From: Yersinia mollaretii ATCC 43969
GTDB lineage: Bacteria; Pseudomonadota; Gammaproteobacteria; Enterobacterales; Enterobacteriaceae
Direction: 5' to 3'
DNA: 64,000 nt
NCBI RefSeq assembly: GCF_013282725.1
Contig: NZ_CP054043.1
Span: 3,658,001 to 3,722,000 of the forward strand
A program made the position numbers and the translations under genes. The notes below the pieces were generated by a model, which saw only the letters and a list, made by a program, of their open reading frames with translations, was not told where the DNA came from and searched no databases. Below, one piece after another: positions 9,175 to 19,394 of the stretch. Within the stretch, counting starts at the first letter, position 1. Each line of letters begins with the position of its first letter.

Positions 9175-10221
9175 ATGCATAAAACAGATGAACTGCGGAC
9201 TGCGCGCATCGACAGCTTAATCACGCCACAACAACTGGCGGAGAAGTTGCCGATTTCAGAGGCCATTGCCGATAACGTGACAGCGTCACGTAAACGGATT
9301 GAGAAGATACTCACCGGTGAAGACCCGCGTCTACTGGTGGTGGTCGGCCCCTGTTCAATTCATGACCTTGATGCCGCGATTGATTACGCCACTCGCCTTA
9401 ATGTATTGCGAGCGCGCTATCAAGACCGCCTCGAAATCGTCATGCGCACTTATTTCGAAAAGCCGCGCACTGTCGTCGGCTGGAAGGGGCTGATCTCCGA
9501 TCCCGCTCTTGATGGCTCCTGTCAGGTCAATCTGGGCATTGAGATGGCGCGCAGATTGCTGTTGTCAGTCAATGAGTTAGGGCTACCGACCGCCACTGAA
9601 TTCCTTGATATGGTGACCGGCCAGTATATTGCCGACCTGATCAGTTGGGGCGCGATTGGCGCACGAACCACCGAAAGCCAGATTCATCGCGAAATGGCCT
9701 CAGCCCTCTCTTGCCCGGTCGGGTTCAAAAATGGCACTGATGGCAATACCCGCATTGCCATTGATGCGATTCGTGCCGCACAAGCCAGCCATATGTTTCT
9801 ATCGCCAGATAAGCATGGCCAGATGACGATTTACCAGACCAGCGGTAACCCACACGGCCACATCATCATGCGCGGCGGGAAAACACCTAACTATGGCGCG
9901 GCCGACATCGCCGCAGCCTGTGACAGCCTGCGTGAGTTTGATCTCCCCGAACATCTGGTGGTGGATTTCAGCCACGGCAATTGCCAAAAAATGCATCGCC
10001 GCCAGCTTGAAGTGGCCGCCGATATTGGTCAGCAGATCCGCGCTGGCTCGACCGCTATTGTCGGTGTGATGGCGGAAAGCTTCCTGATTGAAGGGACACA
10101 GAAAATTGTTGCGGGTCAACCTCTGACTTATGGGCAATCCATTACTGACCCTTGTCTAAATTGGGCCGACACTGAGCAATTATTAAGCTTATTGGCCGAT
10201 GCGGTCAGTAGCCGCTTTTAA
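9175..10221 (+). CDS. aroH: 3-deoxy-7-phosphoheptulonate synthase (class I, Trp-sensitive type)
   Basis: 348 residues, the size of AroH. It condenses PEP and erythrose-4-phosphate to DAHP, the first step of the shikimate pathway. Class I DAHP synthase motifs are visible: VVGPCSIHD near residue 57, RTYFEKPRTVVGWKG near 92, GARTTESQ near 162, GFKNGTDG near 182 and the metal-binding DFSHGNCQK near 264. The position after ppsR and before hemP matches E. coli aroH, which is Trp-regulated. The Trp sensitivity itself is inferred from synteny, since no TrpR box was found upstream. Confidence 0.93.
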   Translation: MHKTDELRTARIDSLITPQQLAEKLPISEAIADNVTASRKRIEKILTGEDPRLLVVVGPCSIHDLDAAIDYATRLNVLRARYQDRLEIVMRTYFEKPRTVVGWKGLISDPALDGSCQVNLGIEMARRLLLSVNELGLPTATEFLDMVTGQYIADLISWGAIGARTTESQIHREMASALSCPVGFKNGTDGNTRIAIDAIRAAQASHMFLSPDKHGQMTIYQTSGNPHGHIIMRGGKTPNYGAADIAAACDSLREFDLPEHLVVDFSHGNCQKMHRRQLEVAADIGQQIRAGSTAIVGVMAESFLIEGTQKIVAGQPLTYGQSITDPCLNWADTEQLLSLLADAVSSRF

Positions 10222-10266
10222 TTAGCACTGTGGCGTTAAATAGCATACTGAACTTTAAGTGGCATA

Positions 10267-10326
10267 GTGATAGAGCAGAATTCAGCTTCGCAGGCAAATC
10301 CCCTCAAGTTGATTCTGTTCTATCAC
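10267..10326. repeat. 15-bp inverted repeat with 30-base loop
   Basis: The arms GTGATAGAGCAGAAT (10267-10281) and ATTCTGTTCTATCAC (10312-10326) pair along all 15 positions with a single G-T wobble. No T-run follows, so it is not a standard terminator. It lies between the aroH stop and the Fur box of hemP. Confidence 0.75.
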
Positions 10327-10458
10327 TGAATTCTATGATCAACAGCCCGCCATTCAGCATAACCCTACCTGCACGTATCAATCACTCATGCACTATTAAC
10401 AGACTGAATTAATTAATAAAAAATAAGGTCATGTCATACCAATTAATCACTCTTGTTA

Positions 10459-10495
10459 TTGAACTCAGTCCTCAATGAGGATGATAATCACCACC
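10459..10495 (+). promoter_or_regulatory. hemP promoter with overlapping Fur box
   Basis: A candidate -35 TTGAAC (10459-10464) and -10 GATAAT (10483-10488) are spaced by 18 bases. A 19-bp Fur-box match at 10477-10495, containing ATGATAATCA, agrees with the consensus GATAATGATAATCATTATC at 14 of 19 positions and covers the -10. Iron-loaded Fur bound here would block transcription of hemP and the receptor gene. Confidence 0.7.
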
Positions 10496-10530
10496 AAATT
10501 GATGTACAGCTAACTTTAAGAACACTTTCC

Positions 10531-10719
10531 ATGTCCAATGCCATCTATCCTTTCCAAGCGACCAACAGCACCACAGATGATCCCTCTGCGCTTTTACCTC
10601 TCTCATGCATCAACAGCGAACAGCTACTCGGTCAGCATGATGTGGTGACCATCAATCATCAAGGACAGCTCTACTATTTACGCCAAACCAAAGCAGGAAA
10701 ACTGATACTGACTAAATAA
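10531..10719 (+). CDS. hemP: Hemin uptake protein HemP
   Basis: 62 residues when started at ATG 10531. A longer frame from TTG 10453 would run through the promoter and is unlikely. The C-terminus LYYLRQTKAGKLILTK is the HemP/HmuP signature and closely resembles E. coli YdiE, which sits at the same place between aroH and selO. HemP proteins are small cytoplasmic factors needed for haem use, and in some species they activate the receptor gene. Here the haem-type receptor gene follows after 117 bases. Confidence 0.88.
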   Translation: MSNAIYPFQATNSTTDDPSALLPLSCINSEQLLGQHDVVTINHQGQLYYLRQTKAGKLILTK

Positions 10720-10836
10720 TTTTGAGTCGTCAGAATCCTATTTCCACCCATGACCACTATGCCAGCCACCGAATAGTTAACACTGAGGCAGCCAGCAATC
10801 CTTTGATTATGTTTAATAACATAGGGAGAGTTGCTT

Positions 10837-12834
10837 ATGTCTCGTTTCTTTCGTTTGTCTTCATCCAGTCTAGCAATCACTTTGGCGTTATCGCCCCTCG
10901 CCACTGCCCGTCCGGCTGCCGAGAGTCAAAACGACACTCTTGTCGTGACGACTCAGCGCCCTGCAACAGACAGTTTTAGTACCCCCGGAACCCTCACCGT
11001 CATTGATGCATCATTACCCCAAAAACAAACTGCGACCACTGCCGCAGAGATGCTGCAAAGTCTCCCCGGTGTCAACGTAACGGGTGCTGGCCGCACCAAC
11101 GGGCAGAATGTCAACATCCGAGGTTATGACCAATATGGTGTGCTGGTATTAATGGATGGTATCCGTCAGGGAATTAGTGGCACCAATATCAACGGGACTT
11201 TCATTGATCCGGCATTAGTTAAACAGGTCAGCGTCATTCGCAGCCCATCAACCTCACTGTTCGGTAGCGGTGCCATGGGAGGTGTGATTGCTTTCCAAAC
11301 AGTGGATGCGGCCGATTTGTTAGCTGAAGATCAAGATCTGGGTTTCCGTATCAGCAACTATAGTGCTAGCGCATATCAGAGTCAGGGGGCCGCTGTGTCT
11401 GTTTTTGGCCGAACCGATAATCTGGACGGCCTTATTGCCCTGAGTAAACGTAAGGTCGGAGATATACGCCAAAGTAATGGTTATGATGCACCCAATGATG
11501 AGGATGTGAATAACCTGCTGCTCAAAGGCACTGCCTACCTTGCTGAGGGTCAGTCAGTCACCACGGGCCTGCGCTATTACAACAACCGCGCGCAGCAACC
11601 TAAAATGGCTAATCAGAGTCAACCCAATCCACGAATGAACCCCATGATGGAGCGGTTAACACGGCAACGCGATGCCGATCTGACCTACCGACTGCAACCG
11701 CAACACCTCGATTGGCTGGATTTCACCACCAAAGTCTACTATTCCGAGATAAATATCAGCGATCACGTGAGTGCTCGAGATTATGGCAACCGCAAGCAAG
11801 CCACGGCGGGGATAAAACTGGAGAACCGAAGCGCGCTATTTACCGACAGTCCAGCAGCGCATTTACTCACTTACGGAGCAGAGAGCTACCACCAGCAACA
11901 GGCCCCACAGGGCTTAGTGGGTAGCTTCCCGCCAGCCAAAGTCGGGTTTGCATCCGGTTGGTTGCAAGATGAAATCACCTTGCGCCACCTGCCGGTGACC
12001 CTACTGGCGGGAACCCGTTTCGACCGTTATAACAACAGCCGAGTGGGATTTGCTGATCGAGAGGCAAAAAAATGGTCAACGCGGGGAGCGGTGACCGTTA
12101 ATCCGACAGATTGGTTCTTGCTGTTTGGGGCCTACAGTCAGGCATTCCGTACCCCCACGTTAGCGGAGTTTTATAACAATTCAAATCACTTTTGGACAAA
12201 CTACTGGACCCCCAATCCCGCATTAACCCCCGAAAGTAATATCACCCGTGAAGCGGGCTTTGGCTTACATTTTGATTCTCTGCTGACGGATAAGGATTCA
12301 GTTAAATTCAAAACCAGCTATTTTGCGATTGATGCTGAAAACCGCATTACCAGTGATGTTAGTCGCACGATTTCTCAGTATATTAATATCCCGCGTAGCA
12401 AAAGCTGGGGATGGGATGCCTCATTGGATTATCAAAACCCGTGGTTTGACTGGACACTGGCCTATAACCGCACCCGAGGTATCAATCTCGAAACCCGCAA
12501 ATATATTAACAGCATCAATCCAGATACGGTCACCAGCCGCCTGAATATCCCTATCGCCCAGACAGGTCTAAGCGCGGGCTGGGTCGCGACGATGGTCGCC
12601 AACACCCACTTTATGAAAAACAATGATGCTCAGCAGATGTCAGGAGAACCCTATAAGTCGCAAAACGGCTATACCCTACATGATTTTTATCTGAGTTATG
12701 GTGGGCAAGGTGCCTTTAAAGGCGTCACCACTTCAGCCGTACTGAGTAATGCTTTCAACAAAGAACACTACTCACCACAAGAACTCCCCCAAGATGGGCG
12801 CAATGCTAAACTACTGATGAGCTACCAGTGGTGA
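10837..12834 (+). CDS. TonB-dependent haem/haemoprotein outer-membrane receptor
   Basis: 665 residues from ATG 10837, which has AGGGAGAG seven bases upstream. A signal peptide (about residues 1-25) precedes a TonB box DTLVV near residue 36, a plug domain with GRTNGQNVNIRGYDQYG, and a beta-barrel ending in the aromatic W typical of outer-membrane strands. The HemR/HmuR fingerprint is present in variant form: FRTP near 437 (canonical FRAP), a His in NNSNHFW near 450 and NPAL near 459 (canonical NPNL). It therefore looks like a haem receptor. No hemSTUV transport genes follow, so periplasmic and inner-membrane steps must be encoded elsewhere. It shares the hemP Fur promoter. Confidence 0.85.
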   Translation: MSRFFRLSSSSLAITLALSPLATARPAAESQNDTLVVTTQRPATDSFSTPGTLTVIDASLPQKQTATTAAEMLQSLPGVNVTGAGRTNGQNVNIRGYDQYGVLVLMDGIRQGISGTNINGTFIDPALVKQVSVIRSPSTSLFGSGAMGGVIAFQTVDAADLLAEDQDLGFRISNYSASAYQSQGAAVSVFGRTDNLDGLIALSKRKVGDIRQSNGYDAPNDEDVNNLLLKGTAYLAEGQSVTTGLRYYNNRAQQPKMANQSQPNPRMNPMMERLTRQRDADLTYRLQPQHLDWLDFTTKVYYSEINISDHVSARDYGNRKQATAGIKLENRSALFTDSPAAHLLTYGAESYHQQQAPQGLVGSFPPAKVGFASGWLQDEITLRHLPVTLLAGTRFDRYNNSRVGFADREAKKWSTRGAVTVNPTDWFLLFGAYSQAFRTPTLAEFYNNSNHFWTNYWTPNPALTPESNITREAGFGLHFDSLLTDKDSVKFKTSYFAIDAENRITSDVSRTISQYINIPRSKSWGWDASLDYQNPWFDWTLAYNRTRGINLETRKYINSINPDTVTSRLNIPIAQTGLSAGWVATMVANTHFMKNNDAQQMSGEPYKSQNGYTLHDFYLSYGGQGAFKGVTTSAVLSNAFNKEHYSPQELPQDGRNAKLLMSYQW

Positions 12835-12876
12835 TCAAGGGGATGTTACATCTCACCTTAAATAGTATCTGAACAA

Positions 12877-12910
12877 GCATAAGGTGGCAGATACCCCCGC
12901 CACCTTATGC
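12877..12910. terminator. Bidirectional hairpin between receptor gene and selO
   Basis: A 12-bp perfect stem, GCATAAGGTGGC (12877-12888) with GCCACCTTATGC (12899-12910) and a 10-base loop, stands between two converging genes. The T-runs are short on both sides, but the stem strength and place suggest termination for both. Confidence 0.7.
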
Positions 12911-12912
12911 AA

Positions 12913-14388
12913 TTAACTGGAGCAGGAAATTTCCAGATGTTTGCCCCAATCGGGCGGTAACGCCGCCAGATCATCAAACTCAGGTTGATCGGCAAAAGGG
13001 TGCTGCAATGCCTGATGCAAACGCTGTAACGGCTGAATATCGTCCTTTTCAGCATGATCAATCGCCAACTGTGCCAAATAATTTCGCAGTATATATTTAG
13101 GATTAACCGCTTTCATTGCGTGCTGGCGCTGTGCATCGTCAACCGACTCTTGTTGCAAACGGGCGCGATAGCGGCTGTACCAACTGTCAAAACCGGCTCT
13201 GTCGACAAAATCATCCCGCAATGGCGATTGTGCCGAGTGGATTTCAACCTCACTCAACAGACGGAATGTGCGGGTATAATCTCGCCCCTCTCTGATCATC
13301 AAACTCAATAACTCCGTCAGCAGGTCGTTATCCTGATCGCCGCTGTCGAAGAGACCTAATTTGGCGCGCATCTGCTGACCATAAGCCGCCATAAGCTCTG
13401 GCTCATAAGCATTCAGCGCTAGCTGCAATTGTTCCACCGACATTAACCCAGAGAGCGCTTGCCCTAGCCGGTGCAGGTTCCACAGTGCGACCGCTGGTTG
13501 ATTATCAAAAGCATAACGCCCTTGGTGATCGGAGTGATTGCAGATATATCCGGGGACATAATCATCAAGGAAACCAAATGGGCCATAGTCCATGGTGATG
13601 CCAAGAATCGACATATTATCGGTATTCATCACCCCATGGGCAAAACCCACCGTTTGCCAATGCGCCATTAAGCGTGCAGTGCGTTTTACCACATCGGTAA
13701 ACCAGAGTAGGTACTGTTCCGTATGACCGACAAACTGCGGCCAGTGGCGTGCAATAACATAGTCGGCCAGTTGCTTGACTTGCTCTGGCTGCTGCCGATA
13801 GTAGAAGTGCTCAAAATGACCGAAGCGCACATGGCTCTCAGCCACCCGCAGCAACATCGCCCCGCGATCCGGTTGCTCGCGATAAACCGGGTGGTGACTG
13901 GTCACGATGGTCAAGGCACGGCTGGTAGGTATCCCCAGATGGTGCAAGGCTTCGGAAGCCAAAAACTCTCTGACCACCGAGCGCAATACGGCGCGCCCAT
14001 CCCCCATACGCGAATAGGGTGTTAAGCCCGCCCCTTTCAAGTGCCAATCCATACTGCGACCGTCACTCAACTGTTGTTCTCCCAGCAAAATACCGCGGCC
14101 ATCACCAAGCTGCCCCGCCCACACACCAAACTGGTGACCGCTGTAGACCTGTGCCAGCGGCTCCATGCCCGGTAACAGTGTCTCACCCGCCCATACCGCC
14201 GCTTTCGGGCCGCTAAACCAACTGGCATCCAGCCCCAGTTCTTGCGCCAATGGCTCACTGTGATAGAGCAGATGCGCCCCTTTTAATGGCGTTGGCTGCA
14301 AATGCGTATAGAAGCCGCTCAGCTGTTGACCATAGCTATTTTTAAATTGCGGGGCGTTATCCGCGCCAGTCGCGTCATCAGGTAACAT
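12913..14388 (-). CDS. selO: Protein adenylyltransferase SelO
   Basis: 491 residues, slightly longer than the E. coli YdiU I recall. It is a pseudokinase-fold enzyme that transfers AMP from ATP to Ser, Thr or Tyr of target proteins in redox stress. Family motifs include [19 protein letters not shown] near residue 127, [11 protein letters not shown] near 250 and the metal-binding [12 protein letters not shown] near 265. The C-terminus ends CSS, with Cys at the place where eukaryotic SelO has selenocysteine. The start ATG shares its A with the stop of lplA (TAATG), suggesting coupled translation. Confidence 0.95.
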   Translation of the reverse strand: MLPDDATGADNAPQFKNSYGQQLSGFYTHLQPTPLKGAHLLYHSEPLAQELGLDASWFSGPKAAVWAGETLLPGMEPLAQVYSGHQFGVWAGQLGDGRGILLGEQQLSDGRSMDWHLKGAGLTPYSRMGDGRAVLRSVVREFLASEALHHLGIPTSRALTIVTSHHPVYREQPDRGAMLLRVAESHVRFGHFEHFYYRQQPEQVKQLADYVIARHWPQFVGHTEQYLLWFTDVVKRTARLMAHWQTVGFAHGVMNTDNMSILGITMDYGPFGFLDDYVPGYICNHSDHQGRYAFDNQPAVALWNLHRLGQALSGLMSVEQLQLALNAYEPELMAAYGQQMRAKLGLFDSGDQDNDLLTELLSLMIREGRDYTRTFRLLSEVEIHSAQSPLRDDFVDRAGFDSWYSRYRARLQQESVDDAQRQHAMKAVNPKYILRNYLAQLAIDHAEKDDIQPLQRLHQALQHPFADQPEFDDLAALPPDWGKHLEISCSS

Positions 14389-15404
14389 TAGCGTAATACC
14401 TCCGCCAGCCAGTGGCGAACTTGCAGCAAATCAGCTTGTGACTCAGGGAAATCATCACTCAATTGCTGGCAGACGGCATTGATGGCTACAGGGCGATAAG
14501 TCGCGCCCTGTAGCCGCTCGGCTAGCGCCTCCAGCGGTGCTGGATTCAAGCTGTCGGTGAATATTTGACAGCGATCAATAGCCCCATGTACTACATCAAA
14601 ATGTAGATCAATCCCGCCCCAAACAAAGCGAGTATCGACTAAATGGCTAAAGGCCGGAGCTTGACCAAAGTTCCATTCCCAAGTGCTCTGTTTGGCAAAT
14701 TGCTCGGTGAAACCGGGAAGGTCCGGCAATGCTTGTGGGGAGATGATCTCTGCGGCGACCTTTTCATCGTAATAATCGAAAAATGCCTGCTCAATAGCGG
14801 CACAAATCTGCGGGTGGTCAATGCCCGGCAACAACTCCACCAGATTGGTGACTCGGGAACGCACTGAGGTAATCCCTTTGGCCTGTAATTTTTTCGGATC
14901 GGGATTAAGGTAATCCGCCAGACGATTCAGATCAGCACTCAGCAATAGTGTGCCGTGATGAAAGCCACGATCTTTGGTCTCTTTGTAAGCGGAGCCCGAG
15001 ACTTTGCGCTCGCCATCCTCCTTAACCACCACCAAGTCATTGCGGCCAGAGGCGGTAGCCTGAATCCCCAGCGAAGCCAGAGCATTGAGAATAATTTGAG
15101 TTGATAGAGTTTTATCATATTCTGGCTTACCGGCCATAAAGGTGAAGCAGGTATTGCCCAAGTCATGGAATACCGCCCCGCCGCCACTGCTGCGCCGTGC
15201 CAGTTTCACGCCATCTTGTTCCATGCGCCGTGTATTACACTCTTTCCATGGATTCTGAGCACGACCGATGACCACGGTATTGGCGTTTCGCCATAAAAAC
15301 AGCACCCGTTGATCCGGGGACATTTGACGAAAAATGCACTCTTCTACGGCCAGATTAAACCAAGGATCATAAGAATCAGAAATGAGTAAGCGAAGGGATG
15401 ACAT
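14388..15404 (-). CDS. lplA: Lipoate-protein ligase A
   Basis: 338 residues, equal to E. coli LplA. It activates free lipoate with ATP and transfers it to lipoyl domains of 2-oxoacid dehydrogenases and GcvH. The N-terminal catalytic domain has [12 protein letters not shown] at residues 70-81 (the lipoate-binding loop) and [14 protein letters not shown] near 133 with the catalytic Lys. A C-terminal accessory domain covers about 250-338. GGAG precedes the start by eight bases. It is coupled to selO by a one-base overlap; in E. coli lplA lies elsewhere, so this pairing is a local arrangement. Confidence 0.94.
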   Translation of the reverse strand: MSSLRLLISDSYDPWFNLAVEECIFRQMSPDQRVLFLWRNANTVVIGRAQNPWKECNTRRMEQDGVKLARRSSGGGAVFHDLGNTCFTFMAGKPEYDKTLSTQIILNALASLGIQATASGRNDLVVVKEDGERKVSGSAYKETKDRGFHHGTLLLSADLNRLADYLNPDPKKLQAKGITSVRSRVTNLVELLPGIDHPQICAAIEQAFFDYYDEKVAAEIISPQALPDLPGFTEQFAKQSTWEWNFGQAPAFSHLVDTRFVWGGIDLHFDVVHGAIDRCQIFTDSLNPAPLEALAERLQGATYRPVAINAVCQQLSDDFPESQADLLQVRHWLAEVLR

Positions 15405-15495
15405 AAACGCGGCTCCGAACCAGAATAATCAGCCACTAAGATAACATAACCTACCGTGATATCTTCAGGTTCAGCCTATCGATTCAATACCCTAT

Positions 15496-15960
15496 TTAGA
15501 TACGGCGCGCTTGCCAGTAGACACGTTTCCAGTACACATTTTCCAGTGATGAGCGGATAACGCCTTTGCTTGTTGAGGCATGGATAAATTCGTCATTGGT
15601 ATCGTAAATACCCACATGTAGCCCATTCTGACCACTGCCGGTTTTGAAGAACACTAAGTCACCGGGCATCAGATCATCACGGGAGACTTTCGTGCCTAAT
15701 GAGGTTTGTGCTGCTGTCGTGCGAGGTAATTGCATATCAAAACGATCGCGGAAGGTGCGGTAAACAAATCCAGAACAATCAACGCCACTTTGATCCAACC
15801 CGCCATTTCGGTACGGCGTGCCTTCCCATTGACGTAATTGCTCATTCAGTTTGGCAACCACCACAATAGAATCAGACAAGTGACCACTTGGTGCCGGTGC
15901 ATGACTGCTACAGCCAGCAAGAATCATGCTGATCAGAAAGATCCAGAAACGCATCCGCAT
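15496..15960 (-). CDS. nlpC: NlpC/P60 family lipoprotein NlpC
   Basis: 154 residues from the ATG at 15960, which has AGGTGGA six bases upstream; a longer frame to 15996 lacks such a site. A lipoprotein signal peptide with lipobox LAGC places the lipidated Cys at residue 17. The NlpC/P60 cysteine-peptidase core shows VDCSGF (catalytic Cys62), GLHVGIYDT and FIHAST. It is probably a murein endopeptidase or amidase attached to an envelope membrane. It lies just downstream of arnF, where E. coli has btuD instead. Confidence 0.95.
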   Translation of the reverse strand: MRMRFWIFLISMILAGCSSHAPAPSGHLSDSIVVVAKLNEQLRQWEGTPYRNGGLDQSGVDCSGFVYRTFRDRFDMQLPRTTAAQTSLGTKVSRDDLMPGDLVFFKTGSGQNGLHVGIYDTNDEFIHASTSKGVIRSSLENVYWKRVYWQARRI

Positions 15961-16103
15961 CGATATTCCACCTAGGGTAAGGCTTAGCCAATTCACCGGA
16001 CAGCGAGCTATTCGGCGCTATATCTGGCTAGCAAGAGGCACCAGTAGGGTTAATTTAGCTATCGAGGTTGGAAAAAACAAGCTATATGAATGAGATAATA
16101 GAT

Positions 16104-16490
16104 TTAAGCGCCTTTTATTGGCTTTGTACTGATCAGCCAGATACCCAGCAGAATAAACCCCGCCCCCACGGTTTTTAGCAAGGTAGCGGATTCATTAAAC
16201 CAAGGCAGTAATACGGCGGCCAAATAAACCAGCGCATAACTGAGGCTCAGTAATGGGTAAGCGCGATTAAGCGGCAAATATCTTAACGCGAAAAACCAGC
16301 ACAACATGGATAAGGCATACCCTGCCAGCCCGCAGATGACGGCCATTAATTGGGTTAGGTGCTGGGCTAAAAACACGCCATTAATGTCAGCCAATGACAT
16401 TAATGGCGTATGCATCATGCCCCATTTCAGCATTAATTGGGCAATAGTCACCAATACGACACTGCCGACTCCCCACAGATACCCTTTCAT
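16104..16490 (-). CDS. arnF: Undecaprenyl phosphate-aminoarabinose flippase subunit ArnF
   Basis: 128 residues, small-multidrug-resistance-like membrane protein with about four helices. With ArnE it is thought to flip undecaprenyl-phosphate-L-Ara4N to the periplasmic face. I start at MKGYLWG (16490), whose ATG overlaps the arnE TGA as TGATG; a frame three codons longer exists but lacks this coupling. The motif [19 protein letters not shown] resembles ArnF of other Yersinia. It is the last gene of the arn operon. Confidence 0.92.
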   Translation of the reverse strand: MKGYLWGVGSVVLVTIAQLMLKWGMMHTPLMSLADINGVFLAQHLTQLMAVICGLAGYALSMLCWFFALRYLPLNRAYPLLSLSYALVYLAAVLLPWFNESATLLKTVGAGFILLGIWLISTKPIKGA

Positions 16491-16831
16491 CAGCGCCAAC
16501 TTATTAACAGGATGCCAAACATAATGGCGGCAATCCCCAACCAGTGACGGGAGGTTGCCTTTTCGCCATAAAATAGCTGTGCGGCCAAAGTAACCAGCAC
16601 GAAATTAAAGCTGAGTAACGGATAGGCCACACTCAGTGGTAGATGTTGCAATAAACGTAACCACAGCAACATCCCCAACCCAAGCAGCATGACTGCGACG
16701 GCAAGCCAGCGCAGTGTCGGGGCCAACCGCGCTTCATGCGGCCGATCCCAACATTGCGCTGCTTGTTTCTGACACAATTGGCCCGCACAGGTCAATAAAC
16801 TGACCATAACCAATAGCAGGTAACTGGTCAT
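16490..16831 (-). CDS. arnE: Undecaprenyl phosphate-aminoarabinose flippase subunit ArnE
   Basis: 113 residues with four predicted membrane helices. The sequence [14 protein letters not shown] near residue 14 and [14 protein letters not shown] near 70 are typical of ArnE. The chosen start at 16831 overlaps the arnT stop as ATGA; a start six codons upstream would lie inside arnT without a clear ribosome site. It works as a heterodimer with ArnF. Confidence 0.92.
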   Translation of the reverse strand: MTSYLLLVMVSLLTCAGQLCQKQAAQCWDRPHEARLAPTLRWLAVAVMLLGLGMLLWLRLLQHLPLSVAYPLLSFNFVLVTLAAQLFYGEKATSRHWLGIAAIMFGILLISWR

Positions 16832-18492
16832 TGCGTTTTTTTGTACCACAAAAGTGCTAGGCGATTCATCAGGTTAACCTTATCTGCTGCCGGTAAATAG
16901 GCCGGAATGGCTTCATCTTGGGATAATTGCACCACCAAAGAGACATCACCCTGCTGCCTTGCATTCGCCAGCCATTGGCTAAAATCTGCACCACCGACGA
17001 ACTGGTTTTTACTGTCGGCATAGTTCAGCCCGTAAGTCAGCTCGCCCTTCTCACTGAGCATCAGTATATCGCTACGTTTCAGCTCCCATGCTAATCCCGC
17101 AGCGACACCGACACTGTCGGTAAGCACATAGCGACTGCTATTGAGTTCGCTAAAGTTATTCTGGATAAAGTTTTGGGGCTGTTTGGAGTCAATCACCTGC
17201 TGCGGGATCAAATAGCCCACCAGCAGAATAAACAGTAATGGACATGCCGCCGCCCAGCGCCAATGACGTGCGTTATTACACCTGGTCGCCAAGCCCACCA
17301 AGCTCCATCCCGCAAAGGCGATGGTCGCAAGGGCCACTTTCAGATGTTCTTGTGGCCCGTAAGCTACCAGACCACTCACCCACCCCATGCCAATAATGAG
17401 CACTGCCGCAGCACAGATCAGCCCAAAAGCAATATTTATCACCCCATTAATCTTGAGCGCCCGCATTCGCAAGTTGCTAGCACAATCTGTTGCATAAGCA
17501 GCCATTAGCAAGGATAGCGGAGCCATACACGGCAGGATATAGGTCGGTAACTTTCCTTTTGCCACACTGAAAAATAGAAACGGCATCACGACCCAACTAA
17601 GCAAAAAGAATAGCTCAGGTCTTGCCACCCGCTCACGCCAACCTTTGAGTAACGCGCCGGGTAATAACCCGACCCACGGCAAGACACCGAGGAACAGGAG
17701 AGGTAGGTAATACCAGATAGGGGCTTTATGTTGCGCATCCTTCTCGGCGAATCGTTGGATGTGCTCGACCCAGAAGAAGTAATGCCAGAAATCAGGTTCG
17801 CGTTGTGCAATGGCTAATGCCCACGGCAAACTCAATATCACCGCACTCACTATCGCTATAGGGCCAAAAATGAGGAGTTCTTTTACCCGTTTTTGCTGTA
17901 TCACGATGGGCAGCACAGAGATCACGGGGATCGCCAAAGCCAAAAAGCCTTTGGTCATAAAACCCATCCCACAGGCGAGGCCGAGCAGCAGATATGCCCC
18001 TACCTTCTGCGCCGACGTTTCCGCCCGCAGCGTGAGATAAAAACAGACCATCGATGCGGTTAACCACAATGAGATCATCGGGTCCAGTACCGCATAGGTG
18101 CCGATACTAAACACCAGCAACATGGAGAGATAAATGAGTGTCGCCAGCACCGAGGTAGAACGATTTCGCCACAATAGCGTCGCCAACCAATAGACTAATA
18201 TGGCACTCAGGGCGGTGCTAAAAATTGAACCAAATCGGACAGCGAAATTAGTGTCACCGAATATCCACTGGCTAATATTATTAAACCAATATCCAGCAAT
18301 GGGCTTTTCAAAATAACGGATGCCCAGTAAATGCGGCACAATCCAGTCGCCCCGTTGCAACATTTCCCGGCTAATTTCAGCATAGCGAGTTTCATCTGGT
18401 TGCCACAACAAGCGGCTATTGACCGGCAATATATAAACTAGAGCAAAAAATAACGACAGCAGTACAGCTCCACTTCCTTTTAACAGTCTCAT
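16828..18492 (-). CDS. arnT: 4-amino-4-deoxy-L-arabinose transferase ArnT
   Basis: 554 residues, full length for ArnT. It is an inner-membrane GT-C/PMT-fold enzyme that moves L-Ara4N from undecaprenyl phosphate to lipid A phosphates on the periplasmic side. The first periplasmic loop shows [15 protein letters not shown] near residue 31, carrying the acidic residue expected for catalysis, and [14 protein letters not shown] near 59. About 12 membrane helices are followed by a soluble C-terminal domain. It overlaps arnD and arnE by four bases each. Confidence 0.96.
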   Translation of the reverse strand: MRLLKGSGAVLLSLFFALVYILPVNSRLLWQPDETRYAEISREMLQRGDWIVPHLLGIRYFEKPIAGYWFNNISQWIFGDTNFAVRFGSIFSTALSAILVYWLATLLWRNRSTSVLATLIYLSMLLVFSIGTYAVLDPMISLWLTASMVCFYLTLRAETSAQKVGAYLLLGLACGMGFMTKGFLALAIPVISVLPIVIQQKRVKELLIFGPIAIVSAVILSLPWALAIAQREPDFWHYFFWVEHIQRFAEKDAQHKAPIWYYLPLLFLGVLPWVGLLPGALLKGWRERVARPELFFLLSWVVMPFLFFSVAKGKLPTYILPCMAPLSLLMAAYATDCASNLRMRALKINGVINIAFGLICAAAVLIIGMGWVSGLVAYGPQEHLKVALATIAFAGWSLVGLATRCNNARHWRWAAACPLLFILLVGYLIPQQVIDSKQPQNFIQNNFSELNSSRYVLTDSVGVAAGLAWELKRSDILMLSEKGELTYGLNYADSKNQFVGGADFSQWLANARQQGDVSLVVQLSQDEAIPAYLPAADKVNLMNRLALLWYKKTQ

Positions 18493-19394
18493 CCTGCACC
18501 TTTAATATCTGTCTGGCATCCTAACCATCCCTCTCGGCCAGGAAAGGCTGCGCGCACAATTTTACCCACAGGTAATAAATCCAAATTCTCAGGTAATAAT
18601 TCGCTGAGAGGACAAAACTGGATGTTTTGTTTTTTCGCCCGAATCAATAACTGTTCAAACATGTGTGCCTGAGACATCCCTTCAACCTCGGCATGGATGG
18701 TATAAACTGAGATACCTTGGTCACGTTGAATGGCCTCAATAATAAAATCATTGAAATTTTCAGCGCGCACCTCACTCCCCACGACTTCATCATAAGTCGG
18801 TAAAGTGACCGGAATTTGAACACTGCCTAAGCTGCCATCCGGCAGTTCCGGCCGGAAGGGGTGCGTACCTCGGCAATCACTGTTATAGCGGAAAGCAAAT
18901 GGCTGTTTTACCGCTAAAACTCGGTCATCGGCACGCCAACCCGCAGCGGCAGAGCAAGTAATTGGCTGCTGAATGCTATGTTCTAATGCATCAACCCCCA
19001 GTTGCACCTGCTCAGTCAGTTGCTGTATTGACCACGACGCAACTTTAGCCTGCCAGCCTTGGTGATCCCATGCGTGTAAACCCACTTCATGCCCCGTCTG
19101 TAAGGTGGTTTTCATCAGTGGGCCAAGGTCTTTCGCGATCTTTTTACCCGGCCAAGCCGTACCTGCCAGCAAAATATCCCAGCCATAAAGTGAAGCGGCA
19201 TGAGATCGCAGCATCTTCCACAGGAAACGCGGGCGGAAAAGACGCCATAAATGACGCCCCATGTTATCCGGCCCAACACTGAAGAAAAAGCTGGCGCTGA
19301 CATCATGCTTTTCCAACACGGCAAGCAGTGAGGGTACGCCTTCCTTGGTGCCACGGTAGGTATCAACATCAATCCTCAGGCCAACTTGCTTCAT
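18489..19394 (-). CDS. arnD: Undecaprenyl phosphate-L-Ara4FN deformylase ArnD
   Basis: 301 residues with a polysaccharide-deacetylase-type NodB fold. It removes the formyl group from undecaprenyl-phosphate-Ara4FN, making the transfer pathway irreversible. The metal-binding motifs [11 protein letters not shown] near residue 5 and [15 protein letters not shown] near 103 are visible. The order arnA-arnD-arnT with four-base overlaps indicates coupled translation. Confidence 0.95.
   Translation of the reverse strand: MKQVGLRIDVDTYRGTKEGVPSLLAVLEKHDVSASFFFSVGPDNMGRHLWRLFRPRFLWKMLRSHAASLYGWDILLAGTAWPGKKIAKDLGPLMKTTLQTGHEVGLHAWDHQGWQAKVASWSIQQLTEQVQLGVDALEHSIQQPITCSAAAGWRADDRVLAVKQPFAFRYNSDCRGTHPFRPELPDGSLGSVQIPVTLPTYDEVVGSEVRAENFNDFIIEAIQRDQGISVYTIHAEVEGMSQAHMFEQLLIRAKKQNIQFCPLSELLPENLDLLPVGKIVRAAFPGREGWLGCQTDIKGAG

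Larger units (their letters stand above)
10222..10530. other. aroH-hemP intergenic region with long inverted repeat
   Basis: 309 bases. Contains the 15-bp inverted repeat at 10267-10326 and the Fur-controlled hemP promoter at 10459-10495. No reading frame here looks coding. Confidence 0.6.

Noticed and set aside
10453-10530. N-terminal extension of hemP from TTG 10453
   Set aside because: It would be translated from within the promoter and Fur box. The ATG at 10531 gives the normal family length.
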